Of a DNA stretch of 64,000 nt, positions 18,101 through 26,534 are shown one piece after another (the first letter of the stretch is position 1; each line of letters opens with the position of its first letter). The notes under the pieces were generated by a model that was given only the letters and a program-made list of their open reading frames with translations, had not been told where the DNA came from and ran no database searches. The DNA is from Bacillus horti (GTDB taxonomy: Bacteria > Bacillota > Bacilli > Caldalkalibacillales > JCM-10596), in the NCBI RefSeq assembly GCF_030813115.1, contig NZ_JAUSTY010000001.1, positions 248,001-312,000 on the forward strand, read 5' to 3'. The position numbers and the translations under genes were made by a program.

Positions 18101-19400
18101 GTTCACTAGTTATACCCTTGTTGAAGATGAGGCACCCGACGGGTATGAGCTTGATATTAACAACTCCCAAACCGTTACTCTTACTTCAGGACAAGATGAA
18201 ACTGAAATTATCGTAACAAACAAAAGTACAGCTTCTATTCTCGCTGGGCTTGGAGATTATGTCTGGTTTGATGAAAACCGAAATGGTGTTCAGGATCCTG
18301 ATGAAGCTGGGGTTAATGGTGTAACAGTGAATTTATATCACAAGAACTCAGAGGATGAGTTTGTTCTAATTAATACAGCTGTTACAAGTGATGACAATCA
18401 AGGTAATCCTGGGTATTACCTATTTGATGAATTACGTCCTGGGGAGTATCGAGTTGAATTTATTCTCCCGTCAGGCTATGTGTTTACTGAGCAATATTCA
18501 ACCAATAACCCTACAAATGGAGTAGATGACTCTAACGCTGATCCAGAAACAGGTTTTACAGAAACAATTGTTTTAGGAGAAGGAGAGTACAATTTAACGA
18601 TTGATGCTGGGCTAGTATTACCTCTTGGTAAGCTAGGAGATTACGTATGGATTGATGGTAACCGAAACGGCATCCAAGATCCTAAGGAGCTAGGGATTAA
18701 TGGTGTAACCGTACGACTCTATGAAGAGAACGAACATGGAGAACTTATCCAAGTTGGAGAGATGGAAACTGGAGACAAGGATGGTCTGCCAGGCTACTAT
18801 CTATTTGAAGACCTAGAGCCGGGTAACTATCAGGTTGAATTCGAGTTACCGAATGGCTACACATTTACCCGTACAAATGCTGGATCAGACCAAGAGGTTG
18901 ATTCTAATGTGGATTCTCAAGGATGGACCGAGATTATCCCATTAGCCCAAGGGGAAATTAACCTAACGATCGATGCTGGGCTAGTCCGTATCATTACTGG
19001 CGGTGGTGACGATGATTGGGTACCACCAACAAATCCTCCTAGACCACAGGATCCTAAAGATGATGATAAAGAAGACAGTGAGGGGAATGAAGGCACAGAG
19101 GAAGGGCAAGATGGTGATGAGAACGACAGTACAACACCACCAGCTACAGGCGATGGAGATGGTGACGTTCCTGGAGAAGGAAGTGGAACAGATCAAACTG
19201 GTGGCAATGATTCAGACATGACAAATCCTCCAGGTAGCCCAGGATCGGATGAAAGTGGAACTCCAGCACCTGGTCAAAAACTACCACAAACAGGGGAAAC
19301 TAGATCATTTCTACCTTGGGTAGGCGCTCTACTCTGTCTAGTAGGAATTGTCCTTTGGGTTAAGCGTCGTTCCCTCATGGTAAATACAAATGAGAAGTAA
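15114..19400 (+). CDS. LPQTG-anchored surface adhesin with collagen-binding-like, SpaA and SdrD B-type domains
   Basis: Cell-wall protein of 1428 aa. In order: signal peptide (1 to about 27); an N-terminal adhesin-like domain; about five tandem Cna collagen-binding-like repeats starting near residues 218, 356, 512, 653 and 795, each opening with a W-x-V/I strand motif (IIWTVDIN, ITWEIQFN, TNWRVTFN, ITWNVGFN, VDWRIWIN); a SpaA-type domain (about 946-1040, with YTLVEDEAPDGYEL); two SdrD_B-like domains (about 1047 and 1175, with WFDENRNGVQD and WIDGNRNGIQD calcium-type loops); an acidic Pro/Gly/Asp spacer; then LPQTGE at 1390-1395, a membrane helix and a KRR tail. Lys-Asn isopeptide bonds are likely by family. 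Anchored by the upstream sortase. Confidence 0.95.
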   Translation: MRRKFGIVAIAFLLAFQTLLFGMTGIANQEGDPNGENPVDEETTVTEDVYASASNISLQALAPVQLTDIKLYYLDDDNTPIDVESPEAKTRLSRGENVRLTYTWSLPNSENYGEGDYYEFNLPTEFKLHSDILDEPLVFNGVDIGTFTVTESDNRVIMLFNDFVNSFSNIGGTLEVWSIINENLQSVTSEVEIYFPLFGSGKTIPIKLKPYGGSLISKSGEADRVYNGKEIIWTVDINTGLEEISNALVTDEIISGLELDISSIAVYRLNVSLDGDRTLGALVDSSDYTDSSAADTLEIGFGFGDIDSAYRIIYTTDITAEWEGSRSFQNTARLTGNGSINQTASATVSVSRGESLNKRSTNYDPDDHTITWEIQFNYNSRIISAVDAVLVDQFDIEQPSGQTEPLSMRVVGGLVPSSFVIYQITLNDDGGETGTPIRLAESEYSVEPNPDADGFVLRFNNENGISEPYKIVYQTQIVGKVFVDQDASNQVRIDGENRWRGEGVTLQQGILRKSNSGINYSAKTTNWRVTFNANEFDMEQVEFTDDFTNRGLQLRENTVTINGTPIGSTTHDLEPISGDYKNGFTITFDSGSTISSRYVIDYTTDFIPDERTNRNGNFTNRATLEWSESGSTPFTKVINAGFTPNDYTQNNGYKNGSYNAVTKEITWNVGFNYNLIDIDQAIVEDYFLSGQQLVPGSIEVSEMVIASDGDASRGASVTSGFTIDTNLTDGNNNPGFKISFENPIDTGYIITYRTTLDELLIVETYPNIAYVYDGSEELTRLSASVSVTHGTEYTHKEADYTSGVIVDWRIWINRGQSRVPAGAKIVDTPSDNQILLEDSFELYGTQVSSGGQVTKDTNNRLAEGVDYTLEILVDESGKETFELTFTNILTVPYVLEYQSFINARNNEYVSNTVEFHGQGIAVETTESEERIQVRLSGGSGTGSGQVGDLVVVKVDHDDQSIRLPNATFSLYFASNNRLIRTLETGADGTVTFENLLFTSYTLVEDEAPDGYELDINNSQTVTLTSGQDETEIIVTNKSTASILAGLGDYVWFDENRNGVQDPDEAGVNGVTVNLYHKNSEDEFVLINTAVTSDDNQGNPGYYLFDELRPGEYRVEFILPSGYVFTEQYSTNNPTNGVDDSNADPETGFTETIVLGEGEYNLTIDAGLVLPLGKLGDYVWIDGNRNGIQDPKELGINGVTVRLYEENEHGELIQVGEMETGDKDGLPGYYLFEDLEPGNYQVEFELPNGYTFTRTNAGSDQEVDSNVDSQGWTEIIPLAQGEINLTIDAGLVRIITGGGDDDWVPPTNPPRPQDPKDDDKEDSEGNEGTEEGQDGDENDSTTPPATGDGDGDVPGEGSGTDQTGGNDSDMTNPPGSPGSDESGTPAPGQKLPQTGETRSFLPWVGALLCLVGIVLWVKRRSLMVNTNEK

Positions 19401-19440
19401 AATTATATAAAGCATATCGTATTCTAGATTCAAGTATAGA

Positions 19441-19487
19441 AAAGAGCGATCATCCTCATATCATAGGAGGGTGACCGCTCTTTTTTC
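19441..19487. terminator. Bidirectional terminator between adhesin and GGDEF gene
   Basis: AAAAGAGCGATCATCCTC pairs with GAGGGTGACCGCTCTTTT (one mismatch) and is followed by T runs on both strands. Confidence 0.85.
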
Positions 19488-19523
19488 TGCCTTAATTCTA
19501 CACTATCCTAAATCCTAAACTCT

Positions 19524-20261
19524 TCATTCCATAGATTCTTTGCGTAATAGCCTTCTGTTTTTAGCCATATACATGTTTTGATCGGCTATTTGCATTAGCT
19601 CCTTTAATCCCTTGCCCTCATCAGGAAAAACAGCCTGACCTACTGACACAGTAAAGGAAATATTCTCATCTAAGATAAAGTTTCTTAATCGATATTCAAT
19701 ATAATTTTGAATGGTATCAATATCCATGGACTGATCTACTGGTAAAAATACGGCGAATTCATCGCCGCCCCAACGCACCACATAACCTCGATCAGAAAAC
19801 ATTTCAATGATGATGCTTGCCAGAACTTGCAAAATCTTATCACCGCTATGATGACCAAAGCGATCATTAATATGCTTAAAATGATCTACATCAAAAAAAT
19901 AAACAACCATTTTTTTAGATTTAAAACCCAAGGGTTGAATAGGAGTGCCAATTTTAGAAAACTTTTTTTCTATAAAGCTTCTGTTATAACACTTAGTTAA
20001 ATGATCAACATAAGAATAGTACTTGACCTTGTCATATTGGTAACCGAGTAGCCAAGATAGAATTGCAGTAACAAGCAAATAAAGTAACGTGTCCATAGTG
20101 AAAAGACGCTCTAGCTTAAAAACTAAAAAAAGAAAGCTTATATTCAAAATTAGAGAAAACAATGTTAAAAATACTCTTCCCTCATACTTCATAAAGGATA
20201 ACTTCACCTTCCTTTTAACCTTGCATTCTCCCTGAACATTTATAGTGATTACAACTTTCAT
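19524..20261 (-). CDS. Membrane diguanylate cyclase (GGDEF)
   Basis: Two closely spaced transmembrane helices (about residues 30-50 and 57-73) followed by one GGDEF domain with the intact GGDEF signature at 165-169 and metal-binding FFDVDHFKHIND. The inhibitory I-site RxxD is absent (SDRG in that place), so product inhibition is not expected. No sensor domain of useful size is present. The start is unclear: ATG 20261 has no good ribosome site; GTG 20207 and ATG 20192 are alternatives. It is separated from the upstream regulator by a terminator. c-di-GMP could control the neighbouring adhesin, but no direct link is seen. Confidence 0.9.
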   Translation of the reverse strand: MKVVITINVQGECKVKRKVKLSFMKYEGRVFLTLFSLILNISFLFLVFKLERLFTMDTLLYLLVTAILSWLLGYQYDKVKYYSYVDHLTKCYNRSFIEKKFSKIGTPIQPLGFKSKKMVVYFFDVDHFKHINDRFGHHSGDKILQVLASIIIEMFSDRGYVVRWGGDEFAVFLPVDQSMDIDTIQNYIEYRLRNFILDENISFTVSVGQAVFPDEGKGLKELMQIADQNMYMAKNRRLLRKESME

Positions 20262-20432
20262 TTCCGGCTGTAGCTCTCATCCGCACTACATTGGCTACAT
20301 AAAATTAGTCAGCACGTAGAAGGAATTTCAAGGTTATATAAGAGAAAGCTTTTTAGCTTTTCATCCACCTCCTATTCAAACATAGCTCACTGAACAAATA
20401 CTGAACAACTTTCAAAGAGCAAAATTCTCCAT

Positions 20433-20461
20433 AAAAAAAGCCCTAATCCTAGTAGGGCTAA
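20433..20461 (-). terminator. Terminator of the REC-BTAD regulator gene
   Basis: Minus strand AGCCCTA and TAGGGCT arms around CTAGGAT, then TTTTTTT. Confidence 0.88.
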
Positions 20462-20492
20462 GAATACGTGAGCTATTAAGGTCGTTACTTAA

Positions 20493-21638
20493 TTACGACG
20501 AAGTTAAGCTCCATTCCATGTACCAATCTAAAACCTCCCTTTTAGGTTGAACACCAAGATCTTCTTGAAAACGTAAGACAAGCTTATCAAAATTCTTCTT
20601 TACCTCAGCTTGGTAGCCTAATGCAGCATTCATTTTCATTAATCCAAAGTACCCTTCCTCAAGATAAGGATGTAGCTCCTTCATTTGATTATAATAAGGA
20701 ATGGCGTCCGTGTATCTCTGCTGCTGAACGTAGTATGCCACAATCTTCTTTATGTGCTCTAGCCATAGCAGTCTTAAGCGTTCTTGCTCCGCCTCCTTCC
20801 AGATATATGGACAATCCTGTAGATAATCTCCTCGGTACAATTCAGTAAGCTGTTGATGCTGTTCAATAGACGTGTCCGTTACTTCACCTAATCCACCAAG
20901 GCCTCTCTCCCATTCATCCACATCAAATATAAGGTCTTCTTTTTCTAAATAATAACCTTCGTCTTTATATTTGATAGCAACATGCAGACCATGCTCCTGA
21001 ATGGTCTTTCTAACTTGATAAATGGTGGTGTGTAACAAAGAAGAAGCTCTGTCCAGCTTCATGTCCGGCCATAGAAGCTCGAGAATTTCCTCTTTACGAA
21101 CATGCTTGTGGCGATAATGAATTAAATAAGCAAACAGCTCCTGCGCTTTAGCGGTGCGCCAAAAAATTTTTTGAATGCCCTGCTGAGAAAAATAGGTGGA
21201 TATATATTGAAAGAAGCACAGCATTCCTTTTTCCTCTTTTGGTGGCTTTTGATCCTCATCCCTTAGCCCATGCATTTCCTGTCGTGAGACAATTCTCTCT
21301 AATGTTTTCTTGAGCCTTTGCTTTTGTACCGGCTTTAGCACATAATCAAGAGCATTTAATTCGAATGCTTCAACAGCATAATGATTGTATGCTGTAACAA
21401 ATACGATATGTATATGAGGATAGAAATGAGAAAGCTGTTCAGCAACCTCCATACCAGAGATTTCTCCCATTTCAATGTCTAGAAATACAAGGTCGATCTT
21501 TTTTTGTGCAACCCACTGGAGGGCTTCTACAGGATTAAGGAATGTCTCAGCAATATCAACTATACCAAGATCATCCACCGTTTTTTTCATAATGTGTACG
21601 GCCAGGGGTTCATCGTCAATAATAATGGCTCTAAGCAA
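20493..21638 (-). CDS. Response regulator with REC, winged-helix and BTAD domains
   Basis: 381 aa. The receiver domain (1-120) has Asp8/Asp9, phospho-acceptor Asp54 (VFLDIEMG), Thr82 and Lys102 (VLKPVQ). Then comes an OmpR-like winged helix (region ELLWPDMKLDRASSLLHTTIYQVRK) and a helical BTAD/TPR domain at the C-terminus, as in SARP-type activators. The start is TTG at 21636-21638, seven bases after AGAGGA; the longer frame to 21707 is rejected. No histidine kinase lies nearby, so it is an orphan. It sits between gerE and the GGDEF gene. The regulon is unknown; the adhesin-sortase locus is a candidate. Confidence 0.9.
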   Translation of the reverse strand: MLRAIIIDDEPLAVHIMKKTVDDLGIVDIAETFLNPVEALQWVAQKKIDLVFLDIEMGEISGMEVAEQLSHFYPHIHIVFVTAYNHYAVEAFELNALDYVLKPVQKQRLKKTLERIVSRQEMHGLRDEDQKPPKEEKGMLCFFQYISTYFSQQGIQKIFWRTAKAQELFAYLIHYRHKHVRKEEILELLWPDMKLDRASSLLHTTIYQVRKTIQEHGLHVAIKYKDEGYYLEKEDLIFDVDEWERGLGGLGEVTDTSIEQHQQLTELYRGDYLQDCPYIWKEAEQERLRLLWLEHIKKIVAYYVQQQRYTDAIPYYNQMKELHPYLEEGYFGLMKMNAALGYQAEVKKNFDKLVLRFQEDLGVQPKREVLDWYMEWSLTSS

Positions 21639-21747
21639 AATGAAATCCTCTCCCTTTCGCTTGTTTATATCTCCTTCTATTATATATATGAACCATGATT
21701 TGAACACCCTATGTTGCTTGCAATGTAATTAGAAATAAATTTAATAC

Positions 21748-21770
21748 AAAAAAGCCCATTAATGGGCTTT
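21748..21770 (-). terminator. Terminator of gerE
   Basis: AAAGCCCATTAATGGGCTTTTTT on the minus strand, immediately downstream of the gerE stop. Confidence 0.85.
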
Positions 21771-21778
21771 CTGCTTCG

Positions 21779-22003
21779 CTAGATTATAAGATCACCTAAA
21801 CGAACCAATTCGACAACAGCCTGAGATCGACCCTTTACTCCCAACTTCTGCATAACATTGGAAATGTGATTTCTCACCGTCTTTTCACTAATAAATAAAA
21901 GGTCTGCTATTTCCTTTGTTGTCTTATCTTGGACAAGTAGTTCAAAAACTTCTCTTTCTCTGTTAGTTAACAATGGCTTCGCATTTTGGTCGTTCCCCTT
22001 CAT
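21779..22003 (-). CDS. gerE: GerE, late mother-cell sporulation regulator
   Basis: LuxR-type HTH protein that modulates sigma-K genes for spore coat assembly. With the ATG at 22001-22003 it is 74 aa, exactly the usual GerE length, and nearly identical in the HTH: LLTNREREVFELLV, ISEKTVRNHISNVMQKLGVKGRSQ. The frame extends to 22066, but the added 21 residues are not family-like and the AGGAGGGGTGG ribosome site fits the internal ATG. A good sigma-K promoter lies about 60 nt upstream. Confidence 0.97.
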   Translation of the reverse strand: MKGNDQNAKPLLTNREREVFELLVQDKTTKEIADLLFISEKTVRNHISNVMQKLGVKGRSQAVVELVRLGDLII

Positions 22004-22065
22004 CAAAATGTGCCACCCCTCCTTGCAACGGGCTCGTGAATACAAGGCGAAGATTACAGTCAACA

Positions 22066-22094
22066 TAGTTTATGACTGGGGGAAAAGTGTGGTG
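22066..22094 (-). promoter_or_regulatory. Candidate sigma-K promoter of gerE
   Basis: Minus strand -35 CACC (22091-22094), 16-nt spacer, -10 CATAAACTA (22066-22074). This matches the sigma-K pattern mACm-16/17-CATAnnnTA, and gerE is a known sigma-K gene in B. subtilis. Confidence 0.65.
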
Positions 22095-22263
22095 CTTGAG
22101 GGGAAACAATTTAGGCCTACGCCCACATTATATGCGCACCCGTTTAGCCTTGGAACTTGTCACAGCTTTTGGATTCAACATACATACTTTAGGTCTATAT
22201 GTTAAAAACTAATCAGAAGTTGGAAATCCAATTTCACATCGTGATTAAAAAGAGGGGGCTCAC

Positions 22264-23802
22264 ATGAACTTCAAAAAGCTATTTTGGAAAAAGAAAAATG
22301 ATAAACCAACGGATAACTCTTCTTTGTTAACTGAAAAACATCCCCTCTCTGCTTCAATAAATAAAAACATACAATTTATTGAGGAAGCTTTTTCTAGCAC
22401 AGATGATTTAGGGAAGCGTAGCTTTCATGTTCAGGGACGAAGCTGTATCCTCTATTTTATTGATACATTAGCAAATGCGGAACGCATGCAAAATGAAATT
22501 ATTGGTCCATTGCAGCAATCTAACGAAAAAAATATAGTCGACAGATTAGGTTCTCCTTTGATGAGTAAAACGGATGATTTGAGACAAGGAATCATGAAAA
22601 TGATGCAAGGTTACTGCTTGATTTTGCTTGAAAATTATCCTGAAATCATTTTGGTGGAAGTAGCTGAAAAGATCCAACGTGAAGTAGCAGAATCGCAAAG
22701 TGAAGCTATTGTTCGCGGCGCCCATGATAGCTTTATTGAAAACATGTTTACGAATATTACGCTATTACGAAAGAGGATTCAAAGTCCCAAGCTGACCGTA
22801 AATTATTTTGTTGTAGGACGGGAAACTAACACAAAACTAGCTCTTGTCTATATGGATCACTTAGCTAATCCTAGCGTAGTCCAAGAGCTTACAAAAAGAG
22901 TTCAGTCTATTAGGTTAGATTCCATCGTTAATCCGGGAATTGCAGAGGAACTTATTGAGGATAATCCATGGTCTATTTTCCCACAAATGCTGAGCACGGA
23001 ACGTCCTGATCGAGTGGAAGCGAATCTTATGGAGGGTCGGGTTGCAATTTTGGTAAATGGGAATCCCACCTGTTTAGTACTCCCTGTAACTTTTTTCTCT
23101 TTTTACCAATCTCCAGATGATTATTCAGCTAGGTGGTGGCTAGGAACGTTTTTCCGTTTTCTACGCCTTACAAGCTTTATTATTGCTATTGCCTTACCAG
23201 CTTTTTATATCGCTGTCATTTCCTTTCACTTTGAAATTATACCGCCTCTTTTGACCTTTCAAGTTAAAAATGATGTTGAAAATATTCCTTTTCCACCTAT
23301 CGTTGAAGCGTTTATTCTTGAGTTAACGATTGAGTTAATACGTGAAGCTGGGGTAAGGCTTCCTCGGTATATTGGTCAAACCATTGGTATCGTTGGAGGG
23401 TTGGTAATCGGAGATGCGATTGTAAAGGCAGGATTGGTGTCCAATCTAATGATCATAGTGGTAGCCTTAACGGCTCTCTCCTCATATATTGTTCCTTCAA
23501 TTGAAATGAGTGGTTCTGTGAGACTTATTCGTTTCCCATTGATGGTCGCTGCAGCTGCTCTTGGTTTTATAGGGATTATGTTCTCAATAATTTTTTTGCT
23601 TATTCACCTTTGTAAGCTACACTCTGTAAAAACTCCCTATTTTGCTCCATTATCTCCATTTAGATTTTTAGACATTAAGGATACCTTTATTCGAGCTCCA
23701 TTCTGGATGTCCAATACTAGACCTTTAGACAGTCATCCGCAAGATCTTCAGATTACTGAGAGCTCTAGGGAGTGGAACAATGATGAACACAAGCCCAAGT
23801 AG
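22264..23802 (+). CDS. Spore germinant receptor subunit A (GerA family)
   Basis: Inner spore-membrane protein of 512 aa. A hydrophilic N-terminal half carries family motifs (VRGAHDSFIENMFTNITLLRKRI), followed by the conserved loop VLPVTFFSFYQSPDDYS and about five to six transmembrane segments with IPFPPIVEAFILELTIELIREAGVRLP, the hallmark of GerAA proteins. The ATG follows GAGGGGGCTCAC. First gene of an A-B-C operon, with A and B overlapping by 23 nt. A CATTATA at 22125-22131 could be a sigma-G -10, but no matching -35 is convincing. The germinant is unknown. Confidence 0.95.
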   Translation: MNFKKLFWKKKNDKPTDNSSLLTEKHPLSASINKNIQFIEEAFSSTDDLGKRSFHVQGRSCILYFIDTLANAERMQNEIIGPLQQSNEKNIVDRLGSPLMSKTDDLRQGIMKMMQGYCLILLENYPEIILVEVAEKIQREVAESQSEAIVRGAHDSFIENMFTNITLLRKRIQSPKLTVNYFVVGRETNTKLALVYMDHLANPSVVQELTKRVQSIRLDSIVNPGIAEELIEDNPWSIFPQMLSTERPDRVEANLMEGRVAILVNGNPTCLVLPVTFFSFYQSPDDYSARWWLGTFFRFLRLTSFIIAIALPAFYIAVISFHFEIIPPLLTFQVKNDVENIPFPPIVEAFILELTIELIREAGVRLPRYIGQTIGIVGGLVIGDAIVKAGLVSNLMIIVVALTALSSYIVPSIEMSGSVRLIRFPLMVAAAALGFIGIMFSIIFLLIHLCKLHSVKTPYFAPLSPFRFLDIKDTFIRAPFWMSNTRPLDSHPQDLQITESSREWNNDEHKPK

Positions 23803-24877
23803 CATAACGAGATGGCAATTTACTTTCCTTATTCTGCAAACACAAATTGGTATAGGAATTTTGTTTTTACCTTATACCGTTCAAAAGTATGCTGGTGGAA
23901 GCGCCTGGATTTCTGTATTAGTATCCGGGGGCATCGTCCAGTTGCTCCTGCTTCTGTTCTACTTTCTGTGTGTTCGTTATCCTAGGTTTACACTTGTTGA
24001 GATTATGAAAGTGGTCTTAGGCAAATATATCGGAGGGGCTCTAGGGGCTATATACTCGATTTACTTTCTGTGTATAGGTGGTAGTGTTTTACTTGTTTTC
24101 ACAAACATAATAAATACTTGGTTCTATCCAAATACACCAAGCTGGGTCATAATTGGCATCATGATATTATTAGCCGCGTATTTAGTTCGTGAGGAATTAA
24201 GGATCATAGCACGGTTTCATGTGCTTACATCATCATTACTTATTATTGTCATCCTGCTTATGATTTGGTCCTACACCGGTGCTAATTTACTTTATGCCCT
24301 TCCTTTAAACCAAGCAGGAATAAAGGATATCCTTCTAGGTGCACAAGAGGTCACATTATCCGTTTTAGGCTTTGAGATGATGCTGTATGCCTTTCCGTAT
24401 GTGGAAGGTTCAAATAAGAAGAAGCTGCAGGCAGTAACCTTAGCTAATATAGCTGTCACTCTCATTTATACTTTTCTTGTATTTACTAGTATTGTTGCTT
24501 TCAGTCCAAGGGAAATAGAATTGGTTCCACAACCAACCCTATATCTGCTAAAGGCACTCTCCACAAGAATTGTAGAGAGAATTGATCTTTTATTTATGGC
24601 CATTTGGGTCGTCTTTGTGGCTACTACTTTTATGAGTTATCTTTATCTTTCTTCTAAAGGAATATCACAGCTTGGCAAAAAAATTAAATTCAAATCAGTT
24701 GTTACATGGATTGGTCTACTCATTTTTTTATTAACGATATGGCCTCAAAATTTGCTTAACATTATACGGATAGATATTTTGCTTGGAAAAGCCAGTATTT
24801 ATTTCATTCTTGTTATTCCTTGTCTGGTACTTTTACTAACGTTTCTTAGGAAAAGGAAGAAAGGTGGGGGCCTATGA
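23780..24877 (+). CDS. Spore germinant receptor subunit B (GerAB, amino-acid permease-like)
   Basis: Polytopic membrane protein of 365 aa with about ten transmembrane segments, related to the APC amino-acid permeases and thought to bind the germinant. The N-terminal segment ITRWQFTFLILQTQIGIGILFLP is diagnostic of the GerAB family. It overlaps the A-subunit gene by 23 nt and the C-subunit gene by 4 nt, so translation is probably coupled. A second ATG directly follows the first; either may be used. Confidence 0.95.
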   Translation: MMNTSPSSITRWQFTFLILQTQIGIGILFLPYTVQKYAGGSAWISVLVSGGIVQLLLLLFYFLCVRYPRFTLVEIMKVVLGKYIGGALGAIYSIYFLCIGGSVLLVFTNIINTWFYPNTPSWVIIGIMILLAAYLVREELRIIARFHVLTSSLLIIVILLMIWSYTGANLLYALPLNQAGIKDILLGAQEVTLSVLGFEMMLYAFPYVEGSNKKKLQAVTLANIAVTLIYTFLVFTSIVAFSPREIELVPQPTLYLLKALSTRIVERIDLLFMAIWVVFVATTFMSYLYLSSKGISQLGKKIKFKSVVTWIGLLIFLLTIWPQNLLNIIRIDILLGKASIYFILVIPCLVLLLTFLRKRKKGGGL

Positions 24878-25989
24878 TTAGAAGAACGATCCTAGTCATT
24901 TCTATATTCTTATCAGTTAGTATAGCTAGTGGCTGCTGGGATCAGCAGCTTTTACAGGATGTCACGATGATAACCAGTATTGGCATTGATAAAGGTAAAG
25001 ATGGCAAGATTACGTATACGGTGGTAGGTAGGAATATTCAAGAGAGAGCGGTGTCACCTGAAAGACTACAGGTTATTTCAACTGTAGGGACCACACCTAG
25101 CGACGCCAAAGCAAATATTGATCGTAAAATACCTGAAGTCATGTCCGCAGCAAAATCTAGAATATTAATGTTTAATGATGAGTTAGCCAGAGAACCTATC
25201 TATCCCGTGTTAGATATTTTCTATCGTGACCCAAAGCAAGCCTTAAATGCTAAATTTGCAATTGTGGACGGCTCCACATTACAATTGCTAAACCGGAAAT
25301 ACTCAGATAAGCCACAAGTTGTGGATTATGCTGTTGACCTTATTGCTTCAGAAGAGGAGGCTACAGGAGTAAATATCTCTAATATTCAGATGATCTGCCC
25401 TGTACTTTTTGATCCCGGGCAGGATGCTGTAGTCCCTTATTTAAGTGCATCAGAAAATGAAATTATTATTATGGGTTTAGCTTTATTTAATGATCAGGTG
25501 ATGACTGGAACAATTAATCCGTCTGAAGCTACTTTATTCTTACTTTTGAATAACCAGTTAGAGAAAAAAGCCTATATCAACCAAAGAATTACAGAAGAAA
25601 GATCACCAGATATCCTAAATTTCGTATCGATTAACGTACTAAAATCAAAAGCAAAGTTAAAGGTGCACGTGAGCCCTGATAATCAGATTTCGGCTGATGT
25701 TAACGTAACCCTTAAGGTCGATGTCCTTGAATATCCTCACGATAAGCTAGATACAAAGGAGGAAATCTCAAAAATGGCTGAAATTTTAACGGACAAATTA
25801 ACAGATCAGGCTAAAGTCGTTATTAATAAGCTTCAAGAAGCCAATTGCGACAGTCTAGGCATAGGAAGACGTCTTATCGCCTATCACAACGATACGTGGC
25901 AAAAAATCACTTGGAAGGACGTTTATCCTGATATTACGATTACCCCTAAAGTACAGGTTGAAATTATTAGGCATGGTATTATTAACTAA
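24874..25989 (+). CDS. Spore germinant receptor subunit C (GerAC lipoprotein)
   Basis: Lipoprotein of 371 aa with signal peptide and lipobox IASGC followed by WDQQLLQDV, the usual GerAC opening. The region EEISKMAEILTDKLTDQAKVVINKLQEANCDSLGIGR near the C-terminus is the family signature. It completes the receptor complex on the outer face of the inner spore membrane. The ATG overlaps the B-subunit stop (ATGA). The 3' end overlaps the convergent thioesterase gene by 8 nt and no terminator lies between. Confidence 0.95.
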   Translation: MIRRTILVISIFLSVSIASGCWDQQLLQDVTMITSIGIDKGKDGKITYTVVGRNIQERAVSPERLQVISTVGTTPSDAKANIDRKIPEVMSAAKSRILMFNDELAREPIYPVLDIFYRDPKQALNAKFAIVDGSTLQLLNRKYSDKPQVVDYAVDLIASEEEATGVNISNIQMICPVLFDPGQDAVVPYLSASENEIIIMGLALFNDQVMTGTINPSEATLFLLLNNQLEKKAYINQRITEERSPDILNFVSINVLKSKAKLKVHVSPDNQISADVNVTLKVDVLEYPHDKLDTKEEISKMAEILTDKLTDQAKVVINKLQEANCDSLGIGRRLIAYHNDTWQKITWKDVYPDITITPKVQVEIIRHGIIN

Positions 25990-26443
25990 TATAGTTGTAC
26001 AGCGCTTCCTTTAACAGTTCTGGCCAGGCTACACTTTTACCGGTTTTCTTGTCTACATGAACGATAGCTCCTCTAGCTGCAGCAAGAAGTTCGTTTGTCT
26101 TCTGATCAAGAATAGCATACTGTAAATCTAATGAGGAGCTTCCAACATGCCCGACCTTAACCTTCACTTTTAAGCGTTGAGTATAATAGATTTGTCTTAT
26201 GTAATGACAATGAATATCGGCAGTCACAATCAATGTTGGTGTATTAGGTTCTAAAAAAGTAGCAAAAACTTTGGCGTTCTCAAAAAAGTCTAATCTAGCC
26301 TGCTCAAAATAAATGATATGACTCACGTTATTGACATGACCGAAGGCATCCGTTTCTGAAAAGCGAACCTTCACTTCCGTTTCGAATTTGAATCCTGCTA
26401 TCCATTCCTCTAAAGTAGGCTGGATAAAATCGATATGCTTCAT
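25982..26443 (-). CDS. Hotdog-fold acyl-CoA thioesterase (YbgC/YneP-like)
   Basis: 4HBT-family thioesterase of 153 aa. The catalytic segment SETDAFGHVNNVSHIIYFEQAR (Asp, then GHVNN) is typical. The ATG at 26443 follows AGGAGGATTTGGAAC; the frame to 26545 is over-long. It hydrolyses an acyl-CoA in the cytoplasm, substrate unknown. It lies downstream of the GntR gene on the same strand but a terminator stands between them, so it may have its own promoter. Confidence 0.9.
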   Translation of the reverse strand: MKHIDFIQPTLEEWIAGFKFETEVKVRFSETDAFGHVNNVSHIIYFEQARLDFFENAKVFATFLEPNTPTLIVTADIHCHYIRQIYYTQRLKVKVKVGHVGSSSLDLQYAILDQKTNELLAAARGAIVHVDKKTGKSVAWPELLKEALYNYIS

Positions 26444-26480
26444 GTTCCAAATCCTCCTGTTAAGTACAATAATAAATTCA

Positions 26481-26513
26481 CAAAAGCCTTCCACCGCATG
26501 GAATGGAAGGCTT
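26481..26513 (-). terminator. Terminator of the GntR gene
   Basis: AAGCCTTCCA and TGGAAGGCTT arms on the minus strand with a short TTTTG tail. Confidence 0.7.
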
Positions 26514-26534
26514 AGAAACGCATTGATTATAGAT

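Noticed and set aside
19003-19221. Alternative frame in the adhesin spacer
   Set aside because: A product of the repetitive acidic linker; no ribosome site.
22125-22131. Sigma-G promoter of the germinant receptor operon
   Set aside because: CATTATA fits the -10, but the sequence 17-18 bp upstream (GAAAC) is a poor -35, so it was not listed as a feature.
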